NCBI RefSeq assembly: GCF_001989995.2
Contig: NZ_JAHGUP010000009.1
Coordinates: 93,678-157,677, forward strand
DNA length: 64,000 nt
Reading direction: 5' to 3'
DNA from: Vibrio anguillarum
GTDB taxonomy: Bacteria; Pseudomonadota; Gammaproteobacteria; Enterobacterales; Vibrionaceae
This document shows positions 52,594 through 63,697 of this stretch, piece after piece. A model generated the notes under the pieces. The model was not told the origin of the DNA. It did no database searches and was given only the letters and a program-made list of their open reading frames with translations. The translations under genes were made by a program, and so were the position numbers. Within the stretch, counting starts at the first letter, position 1; each line of letters starts with the position of its first letter.

Positions 52594-54402
52594 TTACTCA
52601 CCTTTAGTCTTTTCTTTGTACATTTCCTCGATTTCATCTTGGTAACGATCACTAATGACTTTTCTACGCAGTTTCTGAGTCGGCGTCAGCTCACCTTTGT
52701 CCATTGAAAAAGCCTTAGGTAATAATTTAAACTTTTTCACTTGCTCAAATTTGGCTAGCTCTTTTTGCAAATCATTGACTCGTTTTTCCAGCATCTCAAC
52801 CACTTGGTTGTTCTTGATAAGATCTAATCTGTCATGATATTTGATGTTGAGCTCTTTGGCGTAAACCTCCAAGCTGTCATAACAAGGTACAATTAAAGCC
52901 GATACAAATTTACGTGTGTCAGCAATCACCGCAATCTGTTCAATAAAGTGATCTTTACCAATCGCTCCCTCAATAACTTGTGGCGCAATGTATTTACCAC
53001 CGGAGGTTTTCATCAGCTCTTTGATACGATCAGTAATGAAGACATTACCTTGTTCATCAATGTGTCCAGCATCTCCTGTTTTGAGAAAACCTTGTTCATC
53101 GAATGCTAACGCCGTTTCTTCAGCCATTTTATAGTAGCCGCGCATAACCATTGGTCCGCGAACAAGAATTTCATTGTTGTCACCGATTTTGACCTGAGCT
53201 CCTGGCATCGACATGCCTATTGAATCAGGATTAAAACACCGATCATCCCAACAAGAAACCGTTGCTGTGGTTTCCGTCATGCCATAGCCCAACTTCACGT
53301 TAATGCCAATGGCATGGAAAAATCGGCCGATGGTTTCATCTAATTTCGCGCCACCGCAAGGCATGAAATTAATCCGCCCACCAAGCAATGCACGCAATTT
53401 AGACAACACGATTTTATCCGCTAACGCGTAACTCTTTTTCAGCATGAAGGATGGTTGGCGCTTTTCTTGATGACAAAGAGCCATCTTAGCCCCCATATTG
53501 ACCGCCCAAGTAAACAGCACTTTTCGATGCAACGGCGCTTTCGAGACTTTTTCGTGAATAGCGGAGAAAATTTTCTCGTAGAAGCGAGGAACGGCACACA
53601 TTACCGTTGGCTTTAGCTCACTCAATGCATCACGTACTTGCATCGTATCCTGCAAATAACAGTTAGTTGCACCGCTGTAAAGAATGTAAAAAGTCCACGC
53701 CCGTTCAAACACGTGTGACAATGGTAAAAAACAGAGTGACACATCATCCTTAGAGATGTTTAACCGCTCATCATGCCCTTCAAGCTGAGCGCCAATATTA
53801 CGGTAATCAAGCATCACGCCTTTAGGTTGACCTGTGGTGCCAGAGGTATAGATGAGCGTCAGCAGATCATCCATATTCGCCTGTTCAAGGCGAGACTCTA
53901 ATTCCGCTTGCTGGCCATCTGTATTTTGTTCAATAAAAGTCTGCCAATGGATGCCATGTTGAAAACTTTTTAGATCAATGCCATCACTCATGGCGACAAT
54001 TAATTCAAGCTGTTCGCACTCATCAAAAAAATCCAGTGCCGCATCGTATTGTGCCTGTTCACCGACCAAGAGCACTTTGACATCAGCATCTTGAATAATG
54101 TAACTGGCCTGCGCTGGCGTATTAGTTGGATAAATAGGTACCGTAACGGCTCTTAACTGCAAAGCAGCCAAGTCAGCTATTGTCCACTGCGGCATATTAT
54201 TCGAAAAAATCCCGACTTTATCTTGGATTTTTATACCTTGCGTTAAAAGTGCAAGTGACATCGCATCGATACGTTGACCAAATTGCTTCCAGCTGATCCC
54301 ATGCCACTCTTTCTCTATTTTGTGTTTTAGAGCAATGCACTCGCCACCTTTGACAATCTGTTCACGAATTCTTTTTACGATATGGAAATTTAAATTGGGC
54401 AT
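52594..54402 (-). CDS. AMP-binding long-chain fatty acid-CoA ligase
   Basis: This is an acyl-adenylate-forming enzyme that should activate long-chain fatty acids to acyl-CoA at the cytoplasmic membrane. The AMP-binding P-loop [18 protein letters not shown] is at about 195-212; [33 protein letters not shown] and [11 protein letters not shown] give the rest of the adenylation site with the catalytic Lys region. I start it at the ATG at 54402 ([15 protein letters not shown]) with AGG nearby; the longer reading to 54543 lacks similarity. That gives 602 residues, longer than FadD (561) and nearer the FadD15/LC-FACS subgroup. It is not E. coli FadD itself. It is flanked by ilvI and leuO on the same strand. 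Confidence 0.88.
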   Translation of the reverse strand: MPNLNFHIVKRIREQIVKGGECIALKHKIEKEWHGISWKQFGQRIDAMSLALLTQGIKIQDKVGIFSNNMPQWTIADLAALQLRAVTVPIYPTNTPAQASYIIQDADVKVLLVGEQAQYDAALDFFDECEQLELIVAMSDGIDLKSFQHGIHWQTFIEQNTDGQQAELESRLEQANMDDLLTLIYTSGTTGQPKGVMLDYRNIGAQLEGHDERLNISKDDVSLCFLPLSHVFERAWTFYILYSGATNCYLQDTMQVRDALSELKPTVMCAVPRFYEKIFSAIHEKVSKAPLHRKVLFTWAVNMGAKMALCHQEKRQPSFMLKKSYALADKIVLSKLRALLGGRINFMPCGGAKLDETIGRFFHAIGINVKLGYGMTETTATVSCWDDRCFNPDSIGMSMPGAQVKIGDNNEILVRGPMVMRGYYKMAEETALAFDEQGFLKTGDAGHIDEQGNVFITDRIKELMKTSGGKYIAPQVIEGAIGKDHFIEQIAVIADTRKFVSALIVPCYDSLEVYAKELNIKYHDRLDLIKNNQVVEMLEKRVNDLQKELAKFEQVKKFKLLPKAFSMDKGELTPTQKLRRKVISDRYQDEIEEMYKEKTKGE

Positions 54403-54599
54403 CTTTTTTACCTGTAGCTTACACATGTAAGCTTTTTGAGCGCACAAGTGTACATTTAGAAGCAAAAAAGGCAACTGACGGATGTCAAAGTTATCAATTA
54501 ATTCTACAGACAAAAAAGCCCTGAATAGATATAACCAATTCAAGGCTCAAAGAGGAGTATCACTAAGTTTAGATCACAGTACAAATTAACGGGTAAACG

Positions 54600-55559
54600 T
54601 TAGTTTAATGCAACAACTTCGCCGCAAATCATCATTAACTGATCACGCAGCCAAATATGGCCTTTGTCTTTTTCACTAGACTCATGCCAACTGAGATAAC
54701 CACTGATTTGACCATTTGCAAATGGGAAATCGAGGATTTGTAACTGATCTCGGTTAGCCGCATTCTCAACCATCCAACGAGGTGCAATCGTCACCAACTC
54801 AGATTGTCCGACCACATAAAGCACATTGCTCAAACTGGTCCCTTCATAATAAGGAACACAGTCTAATTCGCGATATGCTTGCTCAGAAAAGCTACGTTGC
54901 CCATGGATGCGAGATAACTTCGCATGCTTTTCAGCTGTTAGGCTCTCAACGTTAACAGAGCCATTGATGCGAGGATGAGACTTAGATGCCACCACCACTA
55001 ATTCATCTTGGAAAATTTCCGTACTGGAGAACCCTTGTTCATCAAAACGCGCGTAATCAATCACAAAATCGATCTCTTGGTAACGCATACGCTCGGCTAA
55101 CAAACGGTTAAATTCCGCATCAAGATGAAGTTGGACCAAAGGCGCTTGTTCATGAACTGATGACATAATTTTCGGCGCGAAACGCATATCACAAGGACTG
55201 CAAATCGCTAATTTAAATAAGCGGGTTGATGTTTCAGGAGAAAACACCGAACTTGGCAGTTCATTACGGATTAATTGCAGTGCTTGACGCATCGGACCGA
55301 ACAGTTGACGTGCGCGTTGGGTAGGTTGAATACCTCGCCCTTGTCGCATAAACAGTTCATCATTAAACATTACCTTCAAACGCGCTACAGCATTGCTGAC
55401 TGCTGGCTGAGACATACCCAAATTATGAGCGGCACGGGTAATATTTTGCTCTTGCATTACTGCATCAAAAACCGTCAGCAGGTTTAAATCTACACCACGT
55501 AATGTGCTTTCCATGCGGTAACTAGCAATAGCGCTCATTGCATCTTTTTTATCTAACAT
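54600..55559 (-). CDS. leuO: LysR-type transcriptional regulator LeuO
   Basis: LeuO is a global LysR regulator and H-NS antagonist; in V. cholerae it is tied to bile, ToxR and cyclic dipeptide responses. The N-terminal winged helix is DLNLLTVFDAVMQEQNITRA, LGMSQPAVSNAVARLK and FMRQGRGIQPTQRA; a LysR substrate-binding domain follows. I start at the ATG at 55559 (MLDKKDAMSAIASYR), with AGAGG about ten bases upstream, giving 319 residues; ten more codons upstream lack a ribosome site. As in Enterobacteria it lies between ilvIH and leuABCD, though here two envelope genes and an acyl-CoA ligase gene also intervene. Confidence 0.93.
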   Translation of the reverse strand: MLDKKDAMSAIASYRMESTLRGVDLNLLTVFDAVMQEQNITRAAHNLGMSQPAVSNAVARLKVMFNDELFMRQGRGIQPTQRARQLFGPMRQALQLIRNELPSSVFSPETSTRLFKLAICSPCDMRFAPKIMSSVHEQAPLVQLHLDAEFNRLLAERMRYQEIDFVIDYARFDEQGFSSTEIFQDELVVVASKSHPRINGSVNVESLTAEKHAKLSRIHGQRSFSEQAYRELDCVPYYEGTSLSNVLYVVGQSELVTIAPRWMVENAANRDQLQILDFPFANGQISGYLSWHESSEKDKGHIWLRDQLMMICGEVVALN

Positions 55560-55902
55560 TTTTGGGACGCCTCTTGTTGTTATCGTCAATACCGTAAAAG
55601 TAATTTTTTAGAATAGATAACCTGCCATTTATTATATTTACCCAGACACAGCTGGGTGGAGGCTACTATCTGCTAAGCATTTATCGATTGGCAACAAGAT
55701 TGATAAAATATCAGTTTTTTTTATCCAAACAAAAAGATTGTCCTTATTTATCAGTACGATGTATTTTTATAAAAAACCATAAAACAGAAAAATTTATGCA
55801 TTTTATTCAAAACATTGAATCAAGTGATGAATAACAAGCCTTCACCTTGATACATTCACCAAATAAATTAATTACGTCAAAATTCAAAGCATTTCGTCAA
55901 TA
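55560..55902. other. AT-rich upstream region of leuO
   Basis: This stretch is markedly AT-rich (especially 55690-55880, with runs of A and T), holds no ORF, and should contain the leuO promoter. Such AT-rich tracts are typical H-NS targets; binding here is inference. No operator could be placed. Confidence 0.5.
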
Positions 55903-56949
55903 TTAGCTAAATGACACATAACTAGGGAAATCAACCTGTCGCCATAAAGACTGGCTCAGCTCTTTATGATTATCCCATTTGCCATTTTGTACCCATTCAA
56001 CCAAGGCTTTCGCTACATTAGGATAGACAACGCGCTCGACCTGTTTTTCATCCAACCAACGGCGTAACTCCGACGGGTCCAAAAACTCCATAGATGCAGC
56101 AAGCCCGAGATTCTCAAGAGTGGCAACGTTACTTTGCTGCTCAAATTGACCCGATAGTGGCTTAAGTAGCAGCTTTTTACCCAATGAAAGTGCTTCTGAT
56201 GGTAATTCAAAGCCACCATTAGCAATTACGCCATCGCAGCAATGCAAGTGATATTGAAAATGGGTATGACATAAGGGACGCAACTCAACATTTTCAACGG
56301 ATTGCGCTTCCATTAAGGAAGGGTGATAACAAATAAATGCTTGATTTGAAAAACGAAAAAGCAACTCAAGAATATCATCAACATGCTCAAATGGAAGATA
56401 GACCAAAATGAAATGCTCGCTAGACGTATGCTGCTCTGAACGATAGATAATCGGAGGAAGGATCGGTTGATCAAAATGATACCAATGTAAACCGACGTGG
56501 TAATTGGCAGGTGCAAACTGTTGAATAATCTGTTTATCCAGCCAACTTGCCCCTTTCAAAGGCACATTATAACGAAATGCATTTTGATGACTTATCCCAA
56601 TACACGGAATACCTTGCTGTTTAGCCGCCCATGCCGATACTGGTTCAAAATCATTAATGACCAGATCATACGGAGACAAATCGAGTTTTTTTGTCTCACT
56701 CACGAAAGTCAGCAAATTATTATTCAGCGCCGTTTTAACGTAATTTACGTGTCCCTGTTCAGTTTCAAAAGTAAAACCGCGCCGAGTTTTGTAATCACCG
56801 AAACTTTCCATCGAAAAGTATTTCTCTTTTTCACGTCCAGAAAAGAGAAATTGCACATCAATTTTGGCTTCTTTCAACGCTTCACTCATCACTCGTGAAC
56901 GAGCAATATGGCCATTTCCGGTGCCTTGGACACCATACAGAATTTTCAA
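55903..56949 (-). CDS. MJ1255/VC2487-family glycosyltransferase
   Basis: This 348-residue protein belongs to the MJ1255/VC2487 glycosyltransferase family, which has a GT-B-like fold. It begins KILYGVQGTGNGHIARS (nucleotide-sugar loop) and has the C-terminal donor-site region CCDGVIANGGFELPSEALSLGKKLLLKPLSGQFEQ. I start it at TTG 56949, which has GGAG eight bases upstream and overlaps the PAP2 stop (TTTTGA); a reading to 57075 shadows the PAP2 gene. There is no membrane segment. The acceptor and sugar are unknown. The coupled PAP2-type phosphatase suggests a lipid-linked envelope glycan or glycolipid, by inference. Confidence 0.82.
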   Translation of the reverse strand: MKILYGVQGTGNGHIARSRVMSEALKEAKIDVQFLFSGREKEKYFSMESFGDYKTRRGFTFETEQGHVNYVKTALNNNLLTFVSETKKLDLSPYDLVINDFEPVSAWAAKQQGIPCIGISHQNAFRYNVPLKGASWLDKQIIQQFAPANYHVGLHWYHFDQPILPPIIYRSEQHTSSEHFILVYLPFEHVDDILELLFRFSNQAFICYHPSLMEAQSVENVELRPLCHTHFQYHLHCCDGVIANGGFELPSEALSLGKKLLLKPLSGQFEQQSNVATLENLGLAASMEFLDPSELRRWLDEKQVERVVYPNVAKALVEWVQNGKWDNHKELSQSLWRQVDFPSYVSFS

Positions 56950-57479
56950 AAGCCTCTCTCCAGCAACCACAAAGCAAATCTTGCGCTGCTTACACCAAGC
57001 AGCGCGCCAATCACGATATCCGTCAAAAAGTGAACCCCAAGTAGGATGCGAGATACGCCAATTAAGCCAGCCCAAACCAAGACAAAAGCATCGCTATGAG
57101 GATAGAAGTGGCCAATTAATGTCGCCATAACAAACCCTGCAGCCGTATGACCAGAGGGCAAACTGTAGCGATCCGAAGGGGTAATAAAGGCAATGAATGA
57201 AGGAGAAAACTCTTCAGGGCGACGACGCTGAAAGCTATTTTTTAATCCCCAATAAATAGGGAGTTCAATCGCGAAAGCGGCCAGTCCAGCCATTAAGAAT
57301 AGGTGGCCATTAAGCGGGTCTAAATACCAAGCTAAAGCACCAATCAACGCGTACAAATGCCCATCCCCAGTATGGGAAATAGCTTTGCTGATCTGCGCTA
57401 CAGGCTGATTAAAACGATGCTGTAAACAAAATAGCGAAAACGCTACGTCAAACTTAACAATTTGTCCGATGGCACGCAT
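56946..57479 (-). CDS. PAP2-family membrane phosphatase
   Basis: This 177-residue membrane protein has the three type 2 phosphatidic acid phosphatase motifs: KNSFQRRRP, LPSGHTAAG and SRILLGVHFLTD. Several hydrophobic segments are visible (LYALIGALAWYL, LFLMAGLAAFAIEL, GFVMATLIGHF, VLVWAGLIGV, VIGALLGVSSARFALW). It probably removes phosphate from a lipid phosphate such as phosphatidate, phosphatidylglycerophosphate or undecaprenyl pyrophosphate; which one cannot be told. Its stop codon overlaps the TTG start of the glycosyltransferase gene, so the two are translationally coupled. It is divergent from the leu operon. Confidence 0.88.
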   Translation of the reverse strand: MRAIGQIVKFDVAFSLFCLQHRFNQPVAQISKAISHTGDGHLYALIGALAWYLDPLNGHLFLMAGLAAFAIELPIYWGLKNSFQRRRPEEFSPSFIAFITPSDRYSLPSGHTAAGFVMATLIGHFYPHSDAFVLVWAGLIGVSRILLGVHFLTDIVIGALLGVSSARFALWLLERGF

Positions 57480-57763
57480 GAGCGACTCCTGTCATTCCAT
57501 AAACCTCTTACGCTCTAAACGTAGAAGTTTAAAATGACAAATACGTGACTGTTTGTTGGAGAATGAATGAATTTAACCGATGACAAACGTTCTTGCGTGA
57601 AAACATTCCGTGCTACAAAAAGTGATCCTCTCTACCAATTCTGCTCATTTTTACCGCTTTTGACTAAAACTGATCCGATATGAATAAAAAAACAACTTAA
57701 TGGTTGACGAGTTAAGTCGAGTACGGTACTAATTTGTTAACTTAATCTTGTGGAATGTTACGA
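57480..57763. other. Divergent region between PAP2 gene and leu leader
   Basis: It contains the promoters of both transcripts. On the plus strand TTGACG at 57704-57709 is followed after 17 bases by TACTAA at 57727-57732, a plausible leu operon promoter whose transcript would begin near 57740, just before the leader peptide. No other gene is seen. Confidence 0.55.
57704..57732 (+). promoter_or_regulatory. Probable leuABCD promoter
   Basis: A good -35 hexamer (TTGACG) and a poor -10 hexamer (TACTAA) are 17 bases apart, 32 bases upstream of the leader peptide ATG. The position is what the attenuator requires. Confidence 0.6.
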
Positions 57764-57826
57764 ATGACTATCCGTTTTTCTATCCTGCTGGGCCTGCTCC
57801 TTATCGTGAACCATTCGCGCGGGTAG
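57764..57826 (+). CDS. leuL: leu operon leader peptide
   Basis: A 20-residue peptide, MTIRFSILLGLLLIVNHSRG, contains five leucines in six positions (residues 8-13, codons CTG CTG GGC CTG CTC CTT). It is directly upstream of an intrinsic terminator and leuA. A ribosome stalled on these Leu codons for want of charged tRNA-Leu would let the downstream RNA refold and avoid termination. The E. coli LeuL peptide is 28 residues and has four consecutive Leu codons, so the principle is the same. Its ribosome site is weak (GTGGAATG region). Confidence 0.88.
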   Translation: MTIRFSILLGLLLIVNHSRG

Positions 57827-57828
57827 GT

Positions 57829-57887
57829 TGTGGAAGAAAAACACCACACAAGATGACAAGAGCCCGCACTGAGATGCGGGTTTTTTT
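57829..57887 (+). terminator. leu operon attenuator
   Basis: TGTGG (57829-57833) can pair with CCACA (57844-57848), a candidate early hairpin, and CCCGCA (57863-57868) pairs with TGCGGG (57875-57880) before seven Ts, forming the terminator. With the leucine-rich leader this is a transcription attenuator. Confidence 0.85.
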
Positions 57888-57938
57888 ATAACTATATTTA
57901 GGAAGTAAACGATTAACCATCGGTGCAAGGGAGCAAAC

Positions 57939-59486
57939 ATGAATAATCAAGTCATTATATTCGACACCACATTACGTGATGGCGAACAAGCTTTGTCAGC
58001 AAGCTTAACCGTTAAAGAAAAACTGCAGATTGCTTACGCATTAGAGCGCCTTGGTGTTGATGTTATTGAAGCAGGTTTTCCAGTTTCCTCCCCAGGTGAT
58101 TTTGAATCGGTCAAAACGATTGCCAAACACATTAAAAACAGCCGCGTCTGCGCGCTTTCTCGCGCGGTAGCAAAAGATATTGATGCAGCGGCCGAAGCTC
58201 TGAAAGTCGCCGATGCTTTTCGTATCCATACGTTTATTTCAACCTCAACCATTCATGTGCAAGATAAATTGCGCCGCAGTTATGATGATGTGCTCGAGAT
58301 GGCAGTCAGTGCGGTGAAACACGCCCGTAACTACACCGATGACGTCGAATTTTCCTGTGAAGATGCGGGCCGAACGCCCATTGATAATCTCTGTAGAATG
58401 GTCGAAGCCGCAATTAATGCCGGAGCTAAGACCATCAATATTCCAGACACGGTCGGTTATACTGTTCCTAGCGAATTTGGTGGCATTATTCAGATGCTGT
58501 TTGAGCGAGTCCCTAACATAGATAAAGCCATTATTTCCGTTCATTGCCACGATGACTTGGGAATGTCAGTCGCAAACTCGATTGCCGCTGTACAGGCTGG
58601 CGCAAGGCAAATAGAAGGCACCATCAACGGTATTGGTGAGCGCGCTGGTAACTGTTCACTGGAAGAGATCGCGATGATCATCAAAACTCGTCAAGAATTC
58701 CTCGGCGTACATACTGGTTTAAAGCATGATGAGATCCACCGCACCAGTAAGTTGGTTAGCCAACTGTGCAATATGCCGATTCAAAGTAACAAAGCGATTG
58801 TCGGTGCCAACGCATTTAGCCACTCGTCAGGCATTCATCAAGATGGCATGTTGAAAAACAAAAACACTTACGAAATCATGACTCCAGAGTCAATTGGCCT
58901 AAAAAACCAAGCGCTGAACTTAACGAGCCGCAGTGGCCGCGCCGCAGTAAAAAGCCATATGGATAGCATGGGTTACAATGAAAACGAATACAACCTCAAT
59001 GCCTTGTATGAAGATTTCTTAAAATTGGCAGATCGTAAAGGCCAAGTGTTTGACTATGACTTAGAAGCGTTGATGCACTTTTCAAATCTGCGTGATGAAG
59101 ACGATTTCTACAAATTGAACTATTTGAGTGTTCAATCAGGCAGTGTTATGGCGACCACCAGTATTAAATTGCTTTGTGGTGCTGAAGAAAAATGTGAAGC
59201 TGCCGTTGGTAATGGCCCTGTCGATGCGCTTTACCAATGTATTTACCGTCTAACTGGCTATGAGATCGTATTGGATAAATTTGACCTTACCGCCAAGGGC
59301 GAAGGTGAAGATGGACTCGGGCAAGCCGATATTATTGCCAACTACAAAGGGCGAAAATATCACGGTACAGGCGTCTCTACGGATATTGTCGAAGCATCAG
59401 GACAAGCCTTATTGCACGTGATCAATAGCATTCATCGTGCCGATCAAATTGCAGAAATTAAACAAAAGAAAGTGGCAACCGTTTAA
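57939..59486 (+). CDS. leuA: 2-isopropylmalate synthase
   Basis: LeuA condenses acetyl-CoA with 2-oxoisovalerate, the first committed step of leucine synthesis. The metal and catalytic motifs are [32 protein letters not shown] and [18 protein letters not shown]; the C-terminal regulatory domain (about 390-515) binds leucine for feedback inhibition. It is 515 residues (E. coli 523). AAGGGAG precedes the ATG. It is the first gene of leuABCD. Confidence 0.97.
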   Translation: MNNQVIIFDTTLRDGEQALSASLTVKEKLQIAYALERLGVDVIEAGFPVSSPGDFESVKTIAKHIKNSRVCALSRAVAKDIDAAAEALKVADAFRIHTFISTSTIHVQDKLRRSYDDVLEMAVSAVKHARNYTDDVEFSCEDAGRTPIDNLCRMVEAAINAGAKTINIPDTVGYTVPSEFGGIIQMLFERVPNIDKAIISVHCHDDLGMSVANSIAAVQAGARQIEGTINGIGERAGNCSLEEIAMIIKTRQEFLGVHTGLKHDEIHRTSKLVSQLCNMPIQSNKAIVGANAFSHSSGIHQDGMLKNKNTYEIMTPESIGLKNQALNLTSRSGRAAVKSHMDSMGYNENEYNLNALYEDFLKLADRKGQVFDYDLEALMHFSNLRDEDDFYKLNYLSVQSGSVMATTSIKLLCGAEEKCEAAVGNGPVDALYQCIYRLTGYEIVLDKFDLTAKGEGEDGLGQADIIANYKGRKYHGTGVSTDIVEASGQALLHVINSIHRADQIAEIKQKKVATV

Positions 59487-59550
59487 CGTACCTAGATTAG
59501 AGCTTTCAGTCTTTAGAGCTCACTGGGGCAAGCAAATATAAAAATAGTAA

Positions 59551-60651
<1,101 letters not shown>

Positions 60652-60657
60652 TTAGTA

Positions 60658-60677
60658 GGACTAGGCTCGCCTAGTCC
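60658..60677 (+). promoter_or_regulatory. Hairpin between leuB and leuC
   Basis: GGACTAGG and CCTAGTCC form a perfect eight-base-pair stem with a CTCG tetraloop, followed by TTTATAA. It lies in the 59-base gap inside the operon. It may be a weak terminator or an mRNA processing/stability element. Confidence 0.6.
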
Positions 60678-60710
60678 TTTATAAAGCTCAAAGAGCTCAA
60701 GGAAGAAGCA

Positions 60711-62132
60711 ATGTCGCAAGCAAAAACCTTATACGAAAAAATTTATGATGCCCACATTGCGGTGTCAGCTGAAGGGGAAACCCCCATCCTTTATATCGAT
60801 CGTCATCTCGTTCATGAAGTGACATCACCGCAAGCATTTGATGGTTTACGCGAAAAGGGACGTAAAGTTCGTCAGACGAGTAAAACATTCGCTACCATGG
60901 ACCATAACGTTTCAACCACCACAAAAGACATTAATGCCTCGGGTGAGATGGCTCGAATCCAAATGGAAACACTGTCAAAGAACTGTGCTGAGTTTGGCGT
61001 AACACTCTACGACTTAAATCATAAATACCAAGGCATCGTTCATGTCATGGGGCCAGAATTAGGTATTACTCTTCCCGGTATGACCATTGTCTGCGGTGAC
61101 TCACACACAGCAACACATGGCGCATTTGGCTCGTTAGCGTTTGGCATCGGTACATCAGAAGTTGAGCACGTACTTGCAACCCAAACATTGAAACAAGCTC
61201 GCGCGAAAACGATGAAAATTGAGGTGACAGGCAAAGTCGCTCCAGGCATCACCGCTAAAGATATCGTGCTAGCCATTATAGGTAAAACAACGGCGGCCGG
61301 TGGTACAGGCTATGTCGTTGAATTTTGTGGTGAAGCGATTACCGATCTTTCAATGGAAGGTCGTATGACGGTGTGCAATATGGCGATTGAGCTTGGAGCA
61401 AAAGCCGGTCTTATCGCCCCTGATCAGACTACTTTCGACTACATTAAAGGTCGCAAGTTTTCTCCTCAAGGAAACGATTTAGAAGCTGCCATTGAGTACT
61501 GGGCAACGCTAAAAACCGATGATAATGCCAAATTCGATGCAGTCGTTACCCTAAATGCCGCGGACATCAAACCACAAGTAACGTGGGGCACAAACCCAGG
61601 CCAAGTAATTGCTGTCGACGAAACCATTCCATCTCCCGATAGCTTTAGTGATCCTGTCGAAAAAGCATCAGCAGAAAAAGCATTAGCGTATATGGGACTT
61701 GAAGCGGGTAAATCCTTATCAGACTACAAAGTGGATAAAGTTTTTGTCGGTTCTTGCACAAACTCACGCATTGAAGATATGCGAGCAGCAGCTCAAGTCG
61801 CGAAAGGTAAAAAAGTCGCACCACACGTTCAAGCATTGATTGTTCCAGGTTCAGAGCAAGTTAAGGCGCAATCGGAAGCGGAAGGCTTGGATAAGATATT
61901 TATTGAAGCGGGTTTTGAATGGCGCTTGCCGGGCTGTTCAATGTGCTTGGCTATGAACAATGACAGGCTCGGTGCAGGTGAGCGTTGTGCATCAACATCC
62001 AACCGCAATTTTGAAGGCCGCCAAGGTCGAGATGGCCGCACACATTTAGTCAGTCCTGCAATGGCCGCCGCCGCCGCCATCGCTGGACACTTTGTCGATA
62101 TCCGTAATATTCATTCTTCAACATTCAACTAA
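60711..62132 (+). CDS. leuC: 3-isopropylmalate dehydratase large subunit
   Basis: LeuC with LeuD isomerises 2- to 3-isopropylmalate through a [4Fe-4S] cluster. The cluster cysteines lie in [16 protein letters not shown] (one) and [11 protein letters not shown] (two); substrate motifs include TMDHNVSTT and [19 protein letters not shown]. It is 473 residues (E. coli 466), with a slightly longer C-terminus. AAGGAAG precedes the ATG; leuD begins 14 bases after its stop. Confidence 0.97.
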   Translation: MSQAKTLYEKIYDAHIAVSAEGETPILYIDRHLVHEVTSPQAFDGLREKGRKVRQTSKTFATMDHNVSTTTKDINASGEMARIQMETLSKNCAEFGVTLYDLNHKYQGIVHVMGPELGITLPGMTIVCGDSHTATHGAFGSLAFGIGTSEVEHVLATQTLKQARAKTMKIEVTGKVAPGITAKDIVLAIIGKTTAAGGTGYVVEFCGEAITDLSMEGRMTVCNMAIELGAKAGLIAPDQTTFDYIKGRKFSPQGNDLEAAIEYWATLKTDDNAKFDAVVTLNAADIKPQVTWGTNPGQVIAVDETIPSPDSFSDPVEKASAEKALAYMGLEAGKSLSDYKVDKVFVGSCTNSRIEDMRAAAQVAKGKKVAPHVQALIVPGSEQVKAQSEAEGLDKIFIEAGFEWRLPGCSMCLAMNNDRLGAGERCASTSNRNFEGRQGRDGRTHLVSPAMAAAAAIAGHFVDIRNIHSSTFN

Positions 62133-62146
62133 ACAGGGGATCACCA

Positions 62147-62749
62147 ATGTCAGGTTTTAAACAGCACACAGGTTTGGTCGTTCCTCTTGATGCAGCGAAC
62201 GTCGATACAGATGCCATTATCCCTAAGCAATTTTTACAGAAAGTAAATCGCACTGGTTTTGGCAAACACCTTTTTCATGATTGGCGTTTTCTAGATGATG
62301 CAGGTCAACAACCTAATCCAAATTTTGTCATGAATAAACCTCGCTATGAAGGAGCGAGCATTCTACTTGCTCGTGAAAACTTTGGGTGTGGTTCTTCACG
62401 AGAACATGCCCCTTGGGCTTTAGCGGATTACGGCATCAAAGCCATGATTGCACCCAGTTTTGCGGATATTTTTTATGGTAACTCAATCAATAACCAAATG
62501 GTTCCAGTCCGCCTTACAGAGCAAGAAGTTGATGAAATATTCCAATTTGTTGAAGGAAATGAAGGTGCTCAACTAACTGTAGATCTTGAACGAATGGAAG
62601 TTAAAGCCAATGGAAAAACATACTCATTTGAAATTGATGAATTTCGTCGCCATTGCTTACTTAATGGATTAGACAATATCGGTTTGACGCTACAGCACGA
62701 AGATAAAATCGCTGATTATGAAACAAAAATTCCTAGCTTTTTGAAATAG
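62147..62749 (+). CDS. leuD: 3-isopropylmalate dehydratase small subunit
   Basis: LeuD forms the swivelling domain of isopropylmalate isomerase. Motifs are [36 protein letters not shown] and [17 protein letters not shown]. It is 200 residues (E. coli 201). AGGGGA lies before the ATG. It is the last gene of the operon and is followed by a terminator. Confidence 0.97.
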   Translation: MSGFKQHTGLVVPLDAANVDTDAIIPKQFLQKVNRTGFGKHLFHDWRFLDDAGQQPNPNFVMNKPRYEGASILLARENFGCGSSREHAPWALADYGIKAMIAPSFADIFYGNSINNQMVPVRLTEQEVDEIFQFVEGNEGAQLTVDLERMEVKANGKTYSFEIDEFRRHCLLNGLDNIGLTLQHEDKIADYETKIPSFLK

Positions 62750-62771
62750 CGAGTATCGATTTAATTTCCCG

Positions 62772-62804
62772 AGGTTGGTGTAGATGCACCAACCTTTTAT
62801 TTTA
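62772..62804 (+). terminator. Terminator of the leu operon
   Basis: AGGTTGGTG and CACCAACCT pair around a six-base loop and are followed by TTTATTTT. Confidence 0.88.
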
Positions 62805-62861
62805 TCTGAAATTTATCAATCCCTACCTAGGTCATATAACCTATGAGATGAGAGGTAAACG

Positions 62862-63644
62862 ATGAAATATCTATTAACGCTATGTTTGACACTCGGGTCA
62901 ACGAATGTATTTTCTGCTCCTAAATCACAGCTATGGGATTATTGGAACTCTAGTAATGAAGAAAATACACAAGCCATTTCACATCAAATTTGGCAGACAA
63001 CACTTGATACTTATCTAATCCAAGAAAATCACAACAGCCTCTTCGATTATCAAAGGGTCAACTCAAAAGATAAGGAGCAGTTAGAGCTCTATATTTCACA
63101 ATTATCAGCCCTTGATCCAAGAGAGTATGCAAAGCTGGAACAATATGCTTACTGGGTCAACTTATATAATGCCTTAACAGTTAACTTAATCGTCGGTCAT
63201 TACCCAATATCATCCATCACTAAACTAGGAGGATTCTTTTCATTTGGCCCTTGGGAACAAAAGATCATTACCATCAATCAAAAAGAGCTGACTCTCAATG
63301 ATATTGAACATCGAATTTTAAGACCCATTTGGAAAGATCCTCGAACCCATTATGCGGTCAACTGCGCAAGCCTTGGCTGCCCAAACTTACAAAAGCAGGC
63401 TTTCACAGCAGAAAATACTGAATTATTACTGGAGAAATCAGCCACTGAGTTTATCAATAGCGAAAAAGGAGTAAAGGTCACCAATGATAAATGGGTTCTG
63501 TCTTCTATTTATGACTGGTTTGCTGAAGATTTTGGAACGAAACAGCAATTATTTGAGCACTTAGTGCAGTACAACAAGGCACTAAAAAGCGAGAAAAAGA
63601 GTATCAGCTATCACTATGATTGGACATTGAATGATACTAAATGA
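62862..63644 (+). CDS. Secreted DUF547 protein
   Basis: A signal peptide (KYLLTLCLTLGSTNVFSA) precedes a DUF547 domain of about 235 residues. Family marks are YAYWVNLYNALTVNLIVGHYP near residue 105, ITINQKELTLNDIEHRIL near 140, HYAVNCASLGCPNLQ near 167 and a C-terminal SIYDWFAEDFG. The conserved Asn, His and Cys residues suggest an enzyme-like or peptidase-like fold, but no function is established. The protein is predicted to be periplasmic or exported. GAGAGG precedes the ATG. It is transcribed toward the rRNA operon end. It is a single gene and less conserved in context than its neighbours. Confidence 0.85.
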   Translation: MKYLLTLCLTLGSTNVFSAPKSQLWDYWNSSNEENTQAISHQIWQTTLDTYLIQENHNSLFDYQRVNSKDKEQLELYISQLSALDPREYAKLEQYAYWVNLYNALTVNLIVGHYPISSITKLGGFFSFGPWEQKIITINQKELTLNDIEHRILRPIWKDPRTHYAVNCASLGCPNLQKQAFTAENTELLLEKSATEFINSEKGVKVTNDKWVLSSIYDWFAEDFGTKQQLFEHLVQYNKALKSEKKSISYHYDWTLNDTK

Positions 63645-63658
63645 TACGAATAGATAGA

Positions 63659-63691
63659 AAAAAACCTCAGCATTTCTGCTGAGGTTTCGTA
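63659..63691. terminator. Terminator of the rRNA operon
   Basis: AAACCTCAGCA and TGCTGAGGTTT form a perfect stem. On the minus strand it is followed by TTTTTTCTATC, just downstream of the last 5S gene; on the plus strand it lies after the DUF547 gene. Confidence 0.85.
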
Positions 63692-63697
63692 ATTCAA

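Noticed and set aside
56950..57075. Extended N-terminus of the glycosyltransferase.
   Set aside because: It is the PAP2 coding sequence read in another frame; the family begins at KILYGVQGTGNG.
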